Shown: positions 1 through 11,715, counted from the first letter of the stretch. The stretch is DNA of 64,000 bases from Alcanivorax borkumensis SK2 (GCF_000009365.1 NC_008260.1:1213501-1277500), one strand, 5' to 3'. The notes: generated from the sequence alone by a model not told the origin. Program-made: numbers and translations.

Positions 1-747
1 ACCACAGGCACCCACAATATAGGGTTTGCCGCCCAGCAGATTATTCTGGGGCAGGCGGATGTGATGGTTGCTGGCGGGGCAGAGAAAGGATCTTCACCAT
101 TGGGAGTAGGTGGTTTTGCCGCTGCACGTGCATTATCTACTCGTAACGATGACCCACAAGCAGCTAGTCGCCCCTGGGACAAAGATCGCGATGGCTTTGT
201 GCTGGCTGATGGCGCTGGTGCGGTTGTGCTAGAAGAGTACGAGCACGCCAAGGCCCGTGGTGCCACCATCTATGCGGAGCTGGTAGGTTTTGGCATGAGT
301 GATGATGCATACCACATCACTTCTCCGGCAGCGGGCGGCGACGGAGCCATGCGTGCCATGCGCAACGCCCTGCGCAATGCCGGGGTTGAGCCGGATCAGG
401 TGGATTACATCAATGCCCACGGCACCTCCACGCAAATGGGTGATGTGGCCGAAGCGATGGCGGTGAAAACCCTGTTTGGTGATCATGCCTACAAATTGGC
501 GGTGAGCTCCACCAAGTCCATGGTCGGGCATTTGCTGGGTGCGGCGGGGGCCGTGGAAGCGATTTTCTCCATTTTGGCCATGCGTGATTCGGTGGCTCCG
601 CCTACCATCAATCTGGATAACCCGGATGAAGGGTGTGACCTGAACTTCGTGGCAAATCAGGCTCAGGAACGCACCATCAACTACGCGCTGTCCAATTCCT
701 TTGGTTTTGGTGGTACTAACGGCACCTTGCTGTTCAAGAAGGTGTAA
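1..747 (+). CDS. fabF: 3-oxoacyl-ACP synthase II (KAS II), 3' part
   Basis: This is the C-terminal part of the condensing enzyme that elongates acyl-ACP with malonyl-ACP in type II fatty acid synthesis in the cytoplasm. The frame is open from base 1; the window seems to begin just after the nucleophilic Cys, since the first residues TTGTHNIG match the stretch that follows it in FabF. The other two catalytic positions are visible: His in NAHGTST and the Lys/His pair in [15 protein letters not shown]. The end [17 protein letters not shown] is a classic FabF C-terminus. The TAA stop overlaps the ATG of pabC (TAATG), so the two are probably translationally coupled. The order fabF-pabC-mltG-tmk-holB-pilZ-tatD is the same as I know from Pseudomonas aeruginosa. 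Identity is secure; only the 5' end is missing. Confidence 0.97.
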   Translation, partial: TTGTHNIGFAAQQIILGQADVMVAGGAEKGSSPLGVGGFAAARALSTRNDDPQAASRPWDKDRDGFVLADGAGAVVLEEYEHAKARGATIYAELVGFGMSDDAYHITSPAAGGDGAMRAMRNALRNAGVEPDQVDYINAHGTSTQMGDVAEAMAVKTLFGDHAYKLAVSSTKSMVGHLLGAAGAVEAIFSILAMRDSVAPPTINLDNPDEGCDLNFVANQAQERTINYALSNSFGFGGTNGTLLFKKV

Positions 748-1559
748 TGCCACTAGACCCCCGTGATCGCGGCCTCGCTTACGGAGATGGTGTGTTTGAA
801 ACCGTGCGAGTGACCGCCTCCGGCAAGTCGCCATTGTGGGCTCGCCATCGCGCCCGCTTGTATGGTGGGCTACAAACGCTGGGCATCGCACAACCCTCCG
901 AGTCTACATTGCAGGCAGCACTGGATGCTGGCGTTGCGGCGCTAGGTGGCGAGCCGGGGGTAGTCAAACTCACGGTTACCCGTGGCGTGGGTGGCAGGGG
1001 CTATTTGCCACCGCAATCGGCGCAGCCTACGGTTCTGTGGCAGACGAGCACTTTGCCAGAGTGGTCTGAGCGACAACGCCGTGAAGGGTTAGCGCTGGGA
1101 TTGTGCCAGACTCCTTTGTACCCTGATCCGTTGGCGGGCTACAAACACCTTAACCGCCTTGCACAGGTAATGGCCCGCCGTGAAGTGGCACAGCAAGGGT
1201 GGGACGAAGGATTGCTACTCAGCACCCGTCGTCAGCCCTTGGAGGCTACGTCCATGAATCTCTTTGCCCGCTTCGCCGATCACTGGTGGATGCCTGATTT
1301 GGCTGCAGCGGGTGCCGGTGTGGAGGGCGTTATGCAAGGCCACTTGCGTGATACGCTGCGCCATGGCGGTGAAAAAGTGGTCTGCGATCTGCGGCCACTG
1401 TCACAGCTGCGTACTGCCGAAGGCCTGTTTTTGTGTAACAGTGTTGTCGGCGTGCTCGCGGTGCGTAAACTGGCGCAATGGCATTGGCCGGTGTTGGCAT
1501 CGGTCCGGGAACTGCAACAGTCGACAGAAACCTTTTTGGCCGGCTCACTGAAGGGCTAA
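747..1559 (+). CDS. pabC: aminodeoxychorismate lyase
   Basis: A PLP fold type IV enzyme of 270 residues that converts 4-amino-4-deoxychorismate to p-aminobenzoate and pyruvate for folate synthesis. The N-terminal DRGLAYGDGVFETVRV and the central GYKHLNRLAQVMAR are typical of the family; Lys133 in the latter is the likely PLP Schiff-base lysine. The protein begins about a dozen residues closer to the DRG motif than many PabC proteins, but a stop at 717-719 leaves no ATG, GTG or TTG farther upstream in frame. The ATG shares a base with the fabF stop, and an AAGGTG-like ribosome site lies inside the last fabF codons. A branched-chain aminotransferase-like enzyme is the alternative, but length and neighbours favour PabC. 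Confidence 0.93.
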   Translation: MPLDPRDRGLAYGDGVFETVRVTASGKSPLWARHRARLYGGLQTLGIAQPSESTLQAALDAGVAALGGEPGVVKLTVTRGVGGRGYLPPQSAQPTVLWQTSTLPEWSERQRREGLALGLCQTPLYPDPLAGYKHLNRLAQVMARREVAQQGWDEGLLLSTRRQPLEATSMNLFARFADHWWMPDLAAAGAGVEGVMQGHLRDTLRHGGEKVVCDLRPLSQLRTAEGLFLCNSVVGVLAVRKLAQWHWPVLASVRELQQSTETFLAGSLKG

Positions 1560-1569
1560 TAACCCCACT

Positions 1570-4249
<2,680 letters not shown>

Positions 4250-4291
4250 CCTTGATTATAGATTAATAATAATTTCGTAAGGGGTTGGTTC

Positions 4292-4639
4292 ATGAAGATG
4301 CCGGTAGGTCGCAATGGCATTCTGTCGCTTTCCATCAAAGATAAAGCGGTGCTGTATTCGGCTTACATGCCGTTCATTACCAACGGCGGTTTGTTTATTC
4401 CCACTGAAAAGCAATACACGTTAGGGGAAGAGATCTTCCTGCTACTGAACATTATGGATGAAGCCGATAAGATTCCAGTGGCTGGCAAGGTCGTGTGGAT
4501 CACCCCCAAAGGGGCTCAAGGGAACCGTAGTGCGGGGATCGGTGTGCAATTCTCCGATCAGGACGATACCGCCCGCGTTACCATCGAGAATCATCTGGCC
4601 GGTTCACTGGAATCGGATCGTCCTACGTATACCATGTGA
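4292..4639 (+). CDS. pilZ: type IV pilus PilZ domain protein
   Basis: A 115-residue single-domain PilZ protein closely resembling P. aeruginosa PilZ, which is needed for type IV pilus assembly. The stretches LYSAYMPFITNGGLFIPT and IPVAGKVVWITPKGAQG are characteristic. The c-di-GMP-binding RxxxR motif is absent and the usual D/N-x-S-x-x-G position reads ITNGG, so, like its namesake, it probably does not bind the nucleotide and acts by protein contact. Start is the ATG with a TAAGGGG ribosome site about 9 bases upstream. Its place between holB and tatD is conserved in Pseudomonas. Confidence 0.92.
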   Translation: MKMPVGRNGILSLSIKDKAVLYSAYMPFITNGGLFIPTEKQYTLGEEIFLLLNIMDEADKIPVAGKVVWITPKGAQGNRSAGIGVQFSDQDDTARVTIENHLAGSLESDRPTYTM

Positions 4640-4703
4640 GAGGCTGACTCGTATTGCGCTGCGTGCAACAACGCAAGCGTGTTGGGTTCTGGCTGTCAAA
4701 TAA

Positions 4704-4735
4704 GAAGGCCGCCTCTTTTTTAGGACGCGGCCTTC
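4704..4735. terminator. inverted repeat after pilZ
   Basis: A perfect 9-bp stem, GAAGGCCGC (4704-4712) with GCGGCCTTC (4727-4735), encloses a 14-base T-rich loop. It lies between pilZ and tatD. No T-run follows the stem, so it may be a weak or attenuating terminator or a processing hairpin. Confidence 0.45.
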
Positions 4736-4840
4736 TGTATTTCAGATGCGATCATTTTAGCCGGTGCTGTGTGTGCCGCGTGGTGTGTGCTGGGCGCTCC
4801 CTACGCTACAATGCCTGCGTTTTTAACGTTGGAGCTTGTT

Positions 4841-5632
4841 GTGATTGCTACCTCTTTTGTGGATTCCCATTGTCATTTAGATCGTCTGAATCTTGACGCC
4901 CATGATGGCGACTTCGCGGCGATGATGGCGGCCACCGCGCAGGCTAGGATCAGCCACATGCTGTGCATCGGTGTGGATCTAGAAACCTTTCCGCAAGTGC
5001 AGGCGCTGGCTGAACAATATGACAATGTTTTTGCCAGCGTCGGGGTGCATCCACTTTACAAGGAATCCCGTGAGCCCGTTGTAGAGGAGCTGATTGAGCG
5101 TGGGGCCCACCCCAAGGTTGTCGCTATTGGCGAAACCGGGCTGGATTACTTCTATGCAAAGGAAGAGCGAGAGTGGCAGCAGCGCTATTTTATTGCCCAT
5201 ATTCAGGCTGCTCGTGAAACCGGCCTGCCTTTGGTTGTGCACACGCGCGGCGCCAAGGAGGATACCTTGGCGCTGTTGCGCGAGCACGGTAGGGGGGAAG
5301 TTCGCGGCGTGCTCCACTGCTTCACTGAAGACCTGGACATGGCCCGACAGGCCATAGAGCTGGGTTTCTACATTTCCATTTCTGGGATTGTCACGTTTCG
5401 CAATGCGCAGGCCCTGCGGGAGACCGTGAGGCAGTTACCTCTGGAGCGTTTATTGATCGAAACCGATTCCCCCTGGCTCGCTCCAGTTCCTTTTCGTGGC
5501 AAGCCCAATGAGCCGCGCTATGTGGTTCAGGTGGCTGAATGTGTGGCAGCACTGCAGGGGATCAGTGTGGATGCTCTGGCGGCGGCCACCACGAATAACT
5601 TCTTTTCTCTGTTCAACAAGGCACAAGCATGA
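4841..5632 (+). CDS. TatD family metal-dependent hydrolase (YcfH type)
   Basis: A TIM-barrel metal hydrolase of 263 residues, of the TatD/YcfH DNase-like family. Metal ligands are recognisable: the N-terminal VDSHCHLD, Glu in GETGLDYFY, His in VVHTRGA and LHCFTED, and Asp in IETDSPWLAP. I chose the GTG at 4841 because GGAG lies 6 bases upstream and it puts the HxH motif near the N-terminus as the family requires; an in-frame ATG at 4769 would add 24 atypical residues. It overlaps rmuC by ATGA. The exact substrate (3'-5' exonuclease or other phosphoesterase) cannot be read from sequence. Confidence 0.92.
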   Translation: MIATSFVDSHCHLDRLNLDAHDGDFAAMMAATAQARISHMLCIGVDLETFPQVQALAEQYDNVFASVGVHPLYKESREPVVEELIERGAHPKVVAIGETGLDYFYAKEEREWQQRYFIAHIQAARETGLPLVVHTRGAKEDTLALLREHGRGEVRGVLHCFTEDLDMARQAIELGFYISISGIVTFRNAQALRETVRQLPLERLLIETDSPWLAPVPFRGKPNEPRYVVQVAECVAALQGISVDALAAATTNNFFSLFNKAQA

Positions 5633-6945
5633 ACCTGTATGCAATGCTGGCGCTGGCAGCGCTAGGTGGTGGTGTAGTGGCAGCGTTGCTTGTGGCGTTG
5701 CTGGAGCGGCGCCGAGCGGCTGCGCGTGAAGCCGTATTGCTGGCCGAGAAAAATGCTCTGAGCGAGCCGCTGGCCCAGGTACCGCTGCTCAAGCAGCAGC
5801 TACAAGAACAGCAACAACGGCAGCAGCACACGGACGCACAGCTACAGCAGTTGGGAGCCGATAAGGCCCGGCTGGAAGAACGGCTGGCTGGGCAGCAGGA
5901 AAAGTTGGCCTTCTCCGAGCAAAGCCGAAATCAGCTGAAGCAGGAGTTTGAGAACCTGTCCGGGAAAGTACTGGAGCAGCGCGGCAAGCAATTACAGGAG
6001 CAACACCAGCAGGGCCTTGATGGCATGCTCAAACCGTTCCGTGAGCAGCTGGCGGATTTTCGCCGTCGGGTGGATCAAATTCACAGCGACGAAACCCGTG
6101 CTCAGGCATCCCTGATCGAACAGTTGGGCCATTTGAAAAGCCTTAATCAGCAGATGCATGAAGATGCGCGCAATCTCACCGACGCCTTAAAAGGCCAGTC
6201 CAAGACCCAGGGTAATTGGGGTGAGATGATTTTGGAGCGAGTGCTAGAGTCTTCCGGCCTGACCCGGGGCCGTGAATACGAAACCCAGGTTACGTTGAAG
6301 GATGAGAGCGGCCAGCGACGGCTGCCGGATGCTATTGTGCACCTGCCGGAAAATAAGGATGTGGTGATCGACGCGAAAGTATCGTTGGTGGCCTATGAGC
6401 GGCTTTCTTCTGCCTCTACGGCGGAGGAGCGCGAACAGGCATTACGCGACCATCTGGCCTCCCTACGCAGTCATATTAAAGGCTTAGATGCGAAGGATTA
6501 CAGCGGTCTGGAAGGTATTCGGAGCCTGGATTTTGTGCTGCTTTTTATTCCCATTGAGGGAGCGTTCATGGTGGCCATGGAGCAAGATCATCGCCTTTAT
6601 TCTGACGCCTTTTCTCGCAACATAGTATTGGTTAGTCCAACTACGTTATTGGTAACGTTGCGCACGATCCAGAATATTTGGCGTTATGAGTACCAAAACC
6701 AGAATGCGTTAGATATCGCTGATCGTGCCGGGAAAATTTGTGATCAGGTGTCGCTGATTGGCGATTCCATGGATGATCTCGGTGACAAAATCGGTAAGGC
6801 ACAATCTGCGTGGGATACCACTTTTAAGCGTCTCAGTAGTGGCCGTGGCAACCTATATCGCCAGGCGCAACAACTCAAAGAGCTGGGGGCAAAAGCGCGT
6901 AGAGCGTTACCCGCCCCCGCTGATGAACAGCAAGGGGAATCATAA
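5629..6945 (+). CDS. rmuC: DNA recombination protein RmuC
   Basis: A 438-residue RmuC protein, a predicted nuclease-fold factor that limits rearrangements at inverted repeats. It has one N-terminal membrane segment (about residues 4-24), a long glutamine-rich coiled coil (about 45-190), and the conserved RmuC core with TQGNWGEMILERVLESSGL, VVIDAKVSL and DFVLLFIPIEGAF. The Asp/Lys in VVIDAKVS match the PD-(D/E)xK-like site. The start overlaps the tatD stop (ATGA). It is the last gene of the fabF-rmuC run. Confidence 0.94.
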   Translation: MNLYAMLALAALGGGVVAALLVALLERRRAAAREAVLLAEKNALSEPLAQVPLLKQQLQEQQQRQQHTDAQLQQLGADKARLEERLAGQQEKLAFSEQSRNQLKQEFENLSGKVLEQRGKQLQEQHQQGLDGMLKPFREQLADFRRRVDQIHSDETRAQASLIEQLGHLKSLNQQMHEDARNLTDALKGQSKTQGNWGEMILERVLESSGLTRGREYETQVTLKDESGQRRLPDAIVHLPENKDVVIDAKVSLVAYERLSSASTAEEREQALRDHLASLRSHIKGLDAKDYSGLEGIRSLDFVLLFIPIEGAFMVAMEQDHRLYSDAFSRNIVLVSPTTLLVTLRTIQNIWRYEYQNQNALDIADRAGKICDQVSLIGDSMDDLGDKIGKAQSAWDTTFKRLSSGRGNLYRQAQQLKELGAKARRALPAPADEQQGES

Positions 6946-7229
6946 GAAAAAAGGCTCATCAGTCCGTCAGAATGCACGGAAAGTACGATATTTCTGCTCA
7001 ATATAAAAGGTATTGCACATAAAATAAGTGCATTTCAATTATTTTATGTCTGATAGGGTGTGTCGCTTAAGACGACAAAATATAGGGTAAAGTGACGACT
7101 TTGATAATCAAAAATAATAGTTATCTAGTGCCATAGTGCTAGTTTAATAATATTAGAACTGCGTCACAGGTAATGAAAACGCCTTAGTTAGTATGAGTCT
7201 TGTAACTCAATCTAACTAAAGGTGGTTCT
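6946..7229. promoter_or_regulatory. AT-rich leader of the protease gene with a 36-base hairpin
   Basis: This gap is clearly richer in A+T than its surroundings. Two structures stand out. A 13-base palindrome, TTTGATAATCAAA, lies at 7100-7112. A hairpin at 7184-7219 pairs TTAGTTAG (7184-7191) with CTAACTAA (7212-7219), then after two mismatches TGAGT (7194-7198) with ACTCA (7205-7209) around a 6-base loop. Its right arm runs into the ribosome site AAAGGTGG at 7218-7225, so folding could affect translation. I could not pick a convincing -35/-10 pair. Confidence 0.5.
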
Positions 7230-8879
7230 ATGTGTCGTTTGATGTTCGCCCTACTATTGGTAATGGGTTTGGCACAAGCGGTATCGGCGCTTGACGCTCA
7301 ACCTCGTATTATCGGGGGACAGGATGTAGTAACAGTCCGGCCGTGGATGGCCGAAGTGGAAGTTAGCCTATCTGGAAACTCCGCCTATGCTGCCACGCTG
7401 TGTGGTGGAACGTTGGTTGCTCCGGGCTGGGTGTTGACGGCCGCACACTGTGTGGTAACTCCCAGCGGCACCACCTTGCAACCCAGTCAATTGTTTGTGG
7501 CGCTGGGAAGCCTAGATCGAACAGAGGCAAACCCTCCTGAGCGTTTGTCTGTTTCAGCGGTGCGAGTCCATCCGAACTATCGTGCGGTTACCTTTCACAA
7601 TGATTTGGCATTGCTACGGTTGTCTTCTGACAGTCAGGCCACCCCGCTTAATTTGGCTAAACCCCAGACGGTTTCTGCGCTGGCACGCGGAAGTCATGAC
7701 GAAGCGCTGCAGATAACGGGTTGGGGTTCCACCTCTCCCAGCGGCAATGGCCTTTCCAACTCCCTGCGTGAAGCTAGTGTGGATTATGTGCCAAACAGTA
7801 CTTGCGCCAACCAGTGGGGGAACCTAACCGGTAATCAAATCTGCGCGGGTGAAATGAATCCCTTGAATGTCGCACAGGACACCTGTCGTGGGGATAGTGG
7901 TGGACCGCTAGTTTATGGTGAGCTTGGGCAACAATGGCTGGTTGGGATTACTAGCTACGGCCACGAACGGTGCGCCACCGCCGGCATTCCAGCGGTATAT
8001 ACCCGAGTGGATCGCTACTTGGATTGGCTTGAGCAAACCACTTTGGGAAGTCTTGTTGACCTTGAGCTCACCGGTGAAGCCGTTGACACCTACACTAATC
8101 CGGGTGCATCTACCACGCTGCATACTCGCATCGCTAACACCAGCCAGCAAACACGAGCCGGTAATGTGGGCCTGCGAATTGCACACAAAAATGGACTGAC
8201 AGTGCGTGTCCCTGGGCTGAACTGTGTCGCTAATATCGGCTATACCGACTGTCTCGGTAATACTGATCTGGCTTTGGGGCAAGAAAGTGCCACTTACAGT
8301 ATTACCCTCAGCGCCAGTAATCGCTGGTCAGACGACATCCGTATTGATCCGATTAGTAGTACTTCTCATGACTACTTCTCTAGCTTGGGCGAAAACCTGA
8401 AATTGGTTTTCAGCGATGAGCCGGATGTGGTGCTTAGCCTGACCACTCAGCGTGGCAGTGATGACCTGGTGCGTGTTAATGCCCAGGTGACCAATGTGGC
8501 GACTCACCAAACAGCCGCGCGGGTGCGTGTGAGTTTTGCTCTTCCCTCCGGGTGGAGTACGGCGCAATTGCCGGAGAATTGTTTCGGCACGAACTCGGTG
8601 CAATGTGCTCTAGGTGATATGGCTCCTGGCGAAAAGGCCTCTCAGCAATTACTACTAGAAGGTCAGGGTAACGAGAACCTGTGGGTGCGGGTGTGGACCG
8701 ATAATGGCGACTATCCGGCGAACGATAACACCGCTAGTACTCAACCGGCGCAGGCGCGTAAAGCGTCCAGCGGTGGAAGTGCCGGAGGAAGTGCTGGTGG
8801 CAGTGGTGGTGGTGGCGGGAGTCTGTCCTGGTGGTTACTGGCGCTGTTAACCGTGGTTTCCGTTCGTCGGCTCCACTAG
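7230..8879 (+). CDS. secreted trypsin-like serine protease with GlyGly-CTERM tail
   Basis: A 549-residue S1-family endopeptidase. A signal peptide ends near Ala20 (AVSA), a short propeptide leads to the activation site R26-IIGG, and the catalytic triad is His73 (TAAHC), Asp125 (HNDLALL) and Ser223 (CRGDSGGPL). Residues about 275-510 look like two beta-rich CARDB/DUF11-like repeats. The C-terminus is a Gly/Ser-rich linker, then SLSWWLLALLTVVS and the basic RRLH: the GlyGly-CTERM pattern recognised by rhombosortases in Vibrio and Shewanella. It is therefore likely exported, perhaps by type II secretion, and processed at the cell surface. The ATG at 7230 has AAAGGTGG upstream. Its 3' end overlaps the convergent next gene by 33 bases. 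Confidence 0.9.
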   Translation: MCRLMFALLLVMGLAQAVSALDAQPRIIGGQDVVTVRPWMAEVEVSLSGNSAYAATLCGGTLVAPGWVLTAAHCVVTPSGTTLQPSQLFVALGSLDRTEANPPERLSVSAVRVHPNYRAVTFHNDLALLRLSSDSQATPLNLAKPQTVSALARGSHDEALQITGWGSTSPSGNGLSNSLREASVDYVPNSTCANQWGNLTGNQICAGEMNPLNVAQDTCRGDSGGPLVYGELGQQWLVGITSYGHERCATAGIPAVYTRVDRYLDWLEQTTLGSLVDLELTGEAVDTYTNPGASTTLHTRIANTSQQTRAGNVGLRIAHKNGLTVRVPGLNCVANIGYTDCLGNTDLALGQESATYSITLSASNRWSDDIRIDPISSTSHDYFSSLGENLKLVFSDEPDVVLSLTTQRGSDDLVRVNAQVTNVATHQTAARVRVSFALPSGWSTAQLPENCFGTNSVQCALGDMAPGEKASQQLLLEGQGNENLWVRVWTDNGDYPANDNTASTQPAQARKASSGGSAGGSAGGSGGGGGSLSWWLLALLTVVSVRRLH

Positions 8880-9689
8880 TGTCAGGTGGCGTTGGCGCTC
8901 TGGCGCCAGCGCGCCCTGATTGCCTTTCCAAGGAAGAGCATCAATCCCTTTGGGGATAGCATTTATCTGGAAAGGCGCCTTGATAATCTCAAAATAGGGG
9001 GAGTGGTCGAAGTCTGCAGCGGTAATGGCGCGAGGTTGCAGCCTGAGCAAGCGGGCAGTGGGCTCGCTTTCCTTTACCAACGGCATTACCGGGAACTGCA
9101 CAAAGCTGAAAGCATCTGCCACCACGGTACCGCTGAGGGCTTTGACCAGTTCACCGGCCCAGCGGCGGAACAGCCTGGCACGCCAACGCAGGGGCAGCAA
9201 GCGCCAAGGCAGCAGAGCCATCATGGCTAGCGCCCCCCAGGATTGGGTGCTGCCGACGCCAATACGGCTGATGGCGTAGCGCAGGACATCCTGAGCTTCA
9301 TTGTCGCTCAGGCCCTGAGCCCGGCATACGCGAATATGGCGGCCTTCTAGTGATGACAAGGGTTCCACGATCAGCCCTCTTTCTAGGCGGGCGTCAATGA
9401 CCAATTGGGTATCCGGTTCGCAGGGAGTGTAATCCGCTAACAGCGCACGCAGGGCAGGGTCCGCCACATCGTGCAGCCGCCCAATGTAGAGCACTGCGCG
9501 AGCATAGCGACTATCGCCAATCACCTTGAAAGTTCGGTCTACGGTGCTATGACCGGCAACAAGTAGCACATCACAAGACCTCAGTACCGTGCGCAGGCTT
9601 CCCAAATCAGCACTGGGCTGGCCACTGAACTGTTCATCACGCTGCAAGCGGCGGCAGATCCATTGATAAAAGGCCAGCTGTCGGTTCAT
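8847..9689 (-). CDS. YiiX/YaeF-like permuted papain-fold protein, probably inactive
   Basis: About 280 residues with the layout of YaeF/YiiX permuted NlpC/P60-like proteins (sometimes called lipo-like proteins): CDVLLVAGHSTVDRTFKVIG, then a strand ending in ALYIG-like VLYIG, a GLIVEPLSSL stretch, and PYFEIIKAPFQIN at the end. The position where the family has the catalytic His (SxxSHAxLYIG) reads SRYARAVLYIG, and the later segment expected to hold the Cys reads LSGTVVADAFSFVQFP. Both catalytic residues therefore seem absent. Start ATG at 9689 is preferred because GGAG precedes it; an ATG 21 bases earlier has no ribosome site. No signal peptide is evident. Function is unknown; a binding or scaffold role is inference. 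Confidence 0.72.
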   Translation of the reverse strand: MNRQLAFYQWICRRLQRDEQFSGQPSADLGSLRTVLRSCDVLLVAGHSTVDRTFKVIGDSRYARAVLYIGRLHDVADPALRALLADYTPCEPDTQLVIDARLERGLIVEPLSSLEGRHIRVCRAQGLSDNEAQDVLRYAISRIGVGSTQSWGALAMMALLPWRLLPLRWRARLFRRWAGELVKALSGTVVADAFSFVQFPVMPLVKESEPTARLLRLQPRAITAADFDHSPYFEIIKAPFQINAIPKGIDALPWKGNQGALAPERQRHLTLVEPTNGNHG

Positions 9690-9737
9690 GTGTGAGGCTC
9701 CGGTATCCATAACGAGGCACGTACGAGTTTCAGGAGC

Positions 9738-10871
9738 TTACAGCAGGTCCAGAGCTTGGTCGATGACCGAATTGGTCGTGTAGAAGTGTGGTGATAAGCG
9801 AACGCCGCCACCCCGCTCAGCACAAACGACTCCGCCATTTTTCAGGCGTTGAAAGGTCTCGTTGGGGGCTTCGTGTGGCAAGCGGAAGGTCACAATGCCA
9901 GCCCGGCGTTCCCTGGCAGTGGGGCTGAGCAATGTGGCCCCTTTACTATGTAATCCATCAATCAGTCGCTGTACCCGTTGCTGCAGCGCGTTAGCTACCA
10001 CATCCATCCCGGTGTCTTGAAGTAACGAAAGGGAGGCATTCAGGGCATGGGCGCCAAGCATGTTTGGGCTGCCGCATTCAAAGCGTTTGGCGGTGATGGC
10101 GGGTTGCCAGTCCTTGCGGGTGTAATTGCCCGGATCAGTCACCATATGCCAGCCGTGCTGGCGCAGGGTCAGTTGGTCCTGGACTGCCTGGCGACAGTAG
10201 AATAGGGCGAGCCCTTCCGGGCCAAGCATCCACTTGTGGCCATCGGCTACCACGAAATCGGCTTGTACCCGCTCTGCAGAAAACGGCAATGCGCCGAGTA
10301 TCTGGATGGCGTCCACACAGAATAATGTCCCTTGTGCTCGGCAGGCGGCGCCGATGGGGGCCATGTCCATCAGCAGGCCTGAGCCATACTGGACCGCCGA
10401 CAGTGACACCAGGCGGGTACGCGGCCCCATGGCGTCAATGACATTCTGTTCCGGGTTGTCGCCCTCCAGATTCACTTCAATCACGTCTACGCCTTGGTTG
10501 GCTAGGGCCTGCCAGGGAATGCGGTTGGACGGAAATTCTTGATCGCTGATGATGATTTGGTCACCGGTGTGCCATTCAAGACCTTGGGCGATAACAGATA
10601 GCCCCTCGGAAGTGTTCTTCAGCAGGCCGATTTCGTCGATATGGACGCCTCCCACTAGCCAGGCCAAACGCTCACGCAACTGCTGCTCTACTTTTAGCCA
10701 GAGTGGATAATCCCGGGCGCCAATGTGTACGTTCTGCCGTGCAAACTCGCTCACCGCCGCTTGAGTGCGCAGAGGCCAGGGCGCTACAGCCGCGTGGTTC
10801 AAGTAGAGCAAGCCGTCCTGCTGGGGGAATTGTGTTGCAATGTCCAGTGGAGAGCGGTCTGTATGGGCCAT
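9738..10871 (-). CDS. class V PLP-dependent aminotransferase family protein
   Basis: A 377-residue fold type I PLP enzyme of the class V (cysteine desulfurase/isopenicillin-N-epimerase-like) group. N-terminal YLNHAAVAPWP, LVSLSAVQYGSGLLMDM, FCVDAIQILGALPF and the lysine motif VVADGHKWMLGPEGLALFY are typical, with the Lys in GHKW as PLP ligand. The absence of suf/isc neighbours and of an obvious active-site Cys loop argues against a dedicated desulfurase; the substrate is not identifiable. The ATG has GGAGG 5 bases upstream. The gene runs in the same direction as the YiiX-like gene, 48 bases before it, and may be cotranscribed with it. Confidence 0.85.
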   Translation of the reverse strand: MAHTDRSPLDIATQFPQQDGLLYLNHAAVAPWPLRTQAAVSEFARQNVHIGARDYPLWLKVEQQLRERLAWLVGGVHIDEIGLLKNTSEGLSVIAQGLEWHTGDQIIISDQEFPSNRIPWQALANQGVDVIEVNLEGDNPEQNVIDAMGPRTRLVSLSAVQYGSGLLMDMAPIGAACRAQGTLFCVDAIQILGALPFSAERVQADFVVADGHKWMLGPEGLALFYCRQAVQDQLTLRQHGWHMVTDPGNYTRKDWQPAITAKRFECGSPNMLGAHALNASLSLLQDTGMDVVANALQQRVQRLIDGLHSKGATLLSPTARERRAGIVTFRLPHEAPNETFQRLKNGGVVCAERGGGVRLSPHFYTTNSVIDQALDLL

Positions 10872-11079
10872 GTTGCCTCCATGTGTTGGGGGAAGGTGGG
10901 TAGGGGAGCGGTGATGTACACCATGACGCTATGCTAACCGGCGTTGGGTTTCCATGAACAGCATAGCCACCTTGTGTTTTGAGAGGTTGCAGTGGGCTTA
11001 GCGGATAGGCGCGCAAAAGGGAATACGTTAGAATTGCGACTGTTCAGTCCGCTACGGAGGTGGACGCAAGGAGAAAAAG

Positions 11080-11715
11080 ATGGGTGATCTGGAAAAAGCC
11101 ACGCGTAAAGCACAGGAATTTCGTCAGCGAGAACGTGAAATTCTCGATGCCGCTCTGGCCCTTTTTCTGGAAGAAGGCGAAGACCGAGTAACCGTGGAAA
11201 TGATTGCGGACCGGGTAGGTATCGGCAAAGGAACCATCTACAAGCATTTTGAAACCAAGAACGAAATTTACCTGTTGCTGATGCTGCGCTACGAAGAAGA
11301 CTTGGCAGGGGTCTTTCAAAAGATTTCCGATGTCGATAATAAGGAAACGTTAGCCCGGGAGTATTTTCGTTTCCGGATATCTGATCCTAAGCGATACCAG
11401 TTGTTTGATCGGTTGGAAAACAAGGTGATCAAGGACCACGCGCTGCCGGAGTTGGTGGAGAAACTACACAGCATCCGCAAAGCCAACTTTGCTCGGCTCA
11501 CCGAGATTGTGAAGGCGAGAATGGAAGAAGGGTCGCTGGAAGAGGTGCCGGCCATCTATCACATTTGCTCTGCTTGGGCGCTGGCCCATGGTGCGGCGGC
11601 ATTGATGGAATCACCGTTTTATCAAAAACTGATTGATGACAAGGATGATTTTCTCGACTTCCTTATTGAAATTGGTATTCGTATGGGGAACAAAGGGCAG
11701 CGAGGTCCGCGATGA
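11080..11715 (+). CDS. TetR family transcriptional regulator
   Basis: A 211-residue repressor-type protein. The N-terminal helix-turn-helix is clear: ILDAALALFLEEGEDRVTVEMIADRVGIGKGTIYKHFETKNEIY (about residues 23-66). The C-terminal ligand domain is all-helical with no recognisable ligand signature. A strong AAGGAG ribosome site lies just upstream of the ATG. Its stop overlaps the DUF1285 gene as ATGA, so the pair is an operon. The target genes are unknown; I saw no obvious palindrome directly in front of it. Confidence 0.92.
   Translation: MGDLEKATRKAQEFRQREREILDAALALFLEEGEDRVTVEMIADRVGIGKGTIYKHFETKNEIYLLLMLRYEEDLAGVFQKISDVDNKETLAREYFRFRISDPKRYQLFDRLENKVIKDHALPELVEKLHSIRKANFARLTEIVKARMEEGSLEEVPAIYHICSAWALAHGAAALMESPFYQKLIDDKDDFLDFLIEIGIRMGNKGQRGPR

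Noticed and set aside
8847..8879. Frameshift or misassembly at the overlap of the protease and YiiX-like genes
   Set aside because: Both proteins have sensible ends in the overlap, and short convergent overlaps also look normal for a dense genome.
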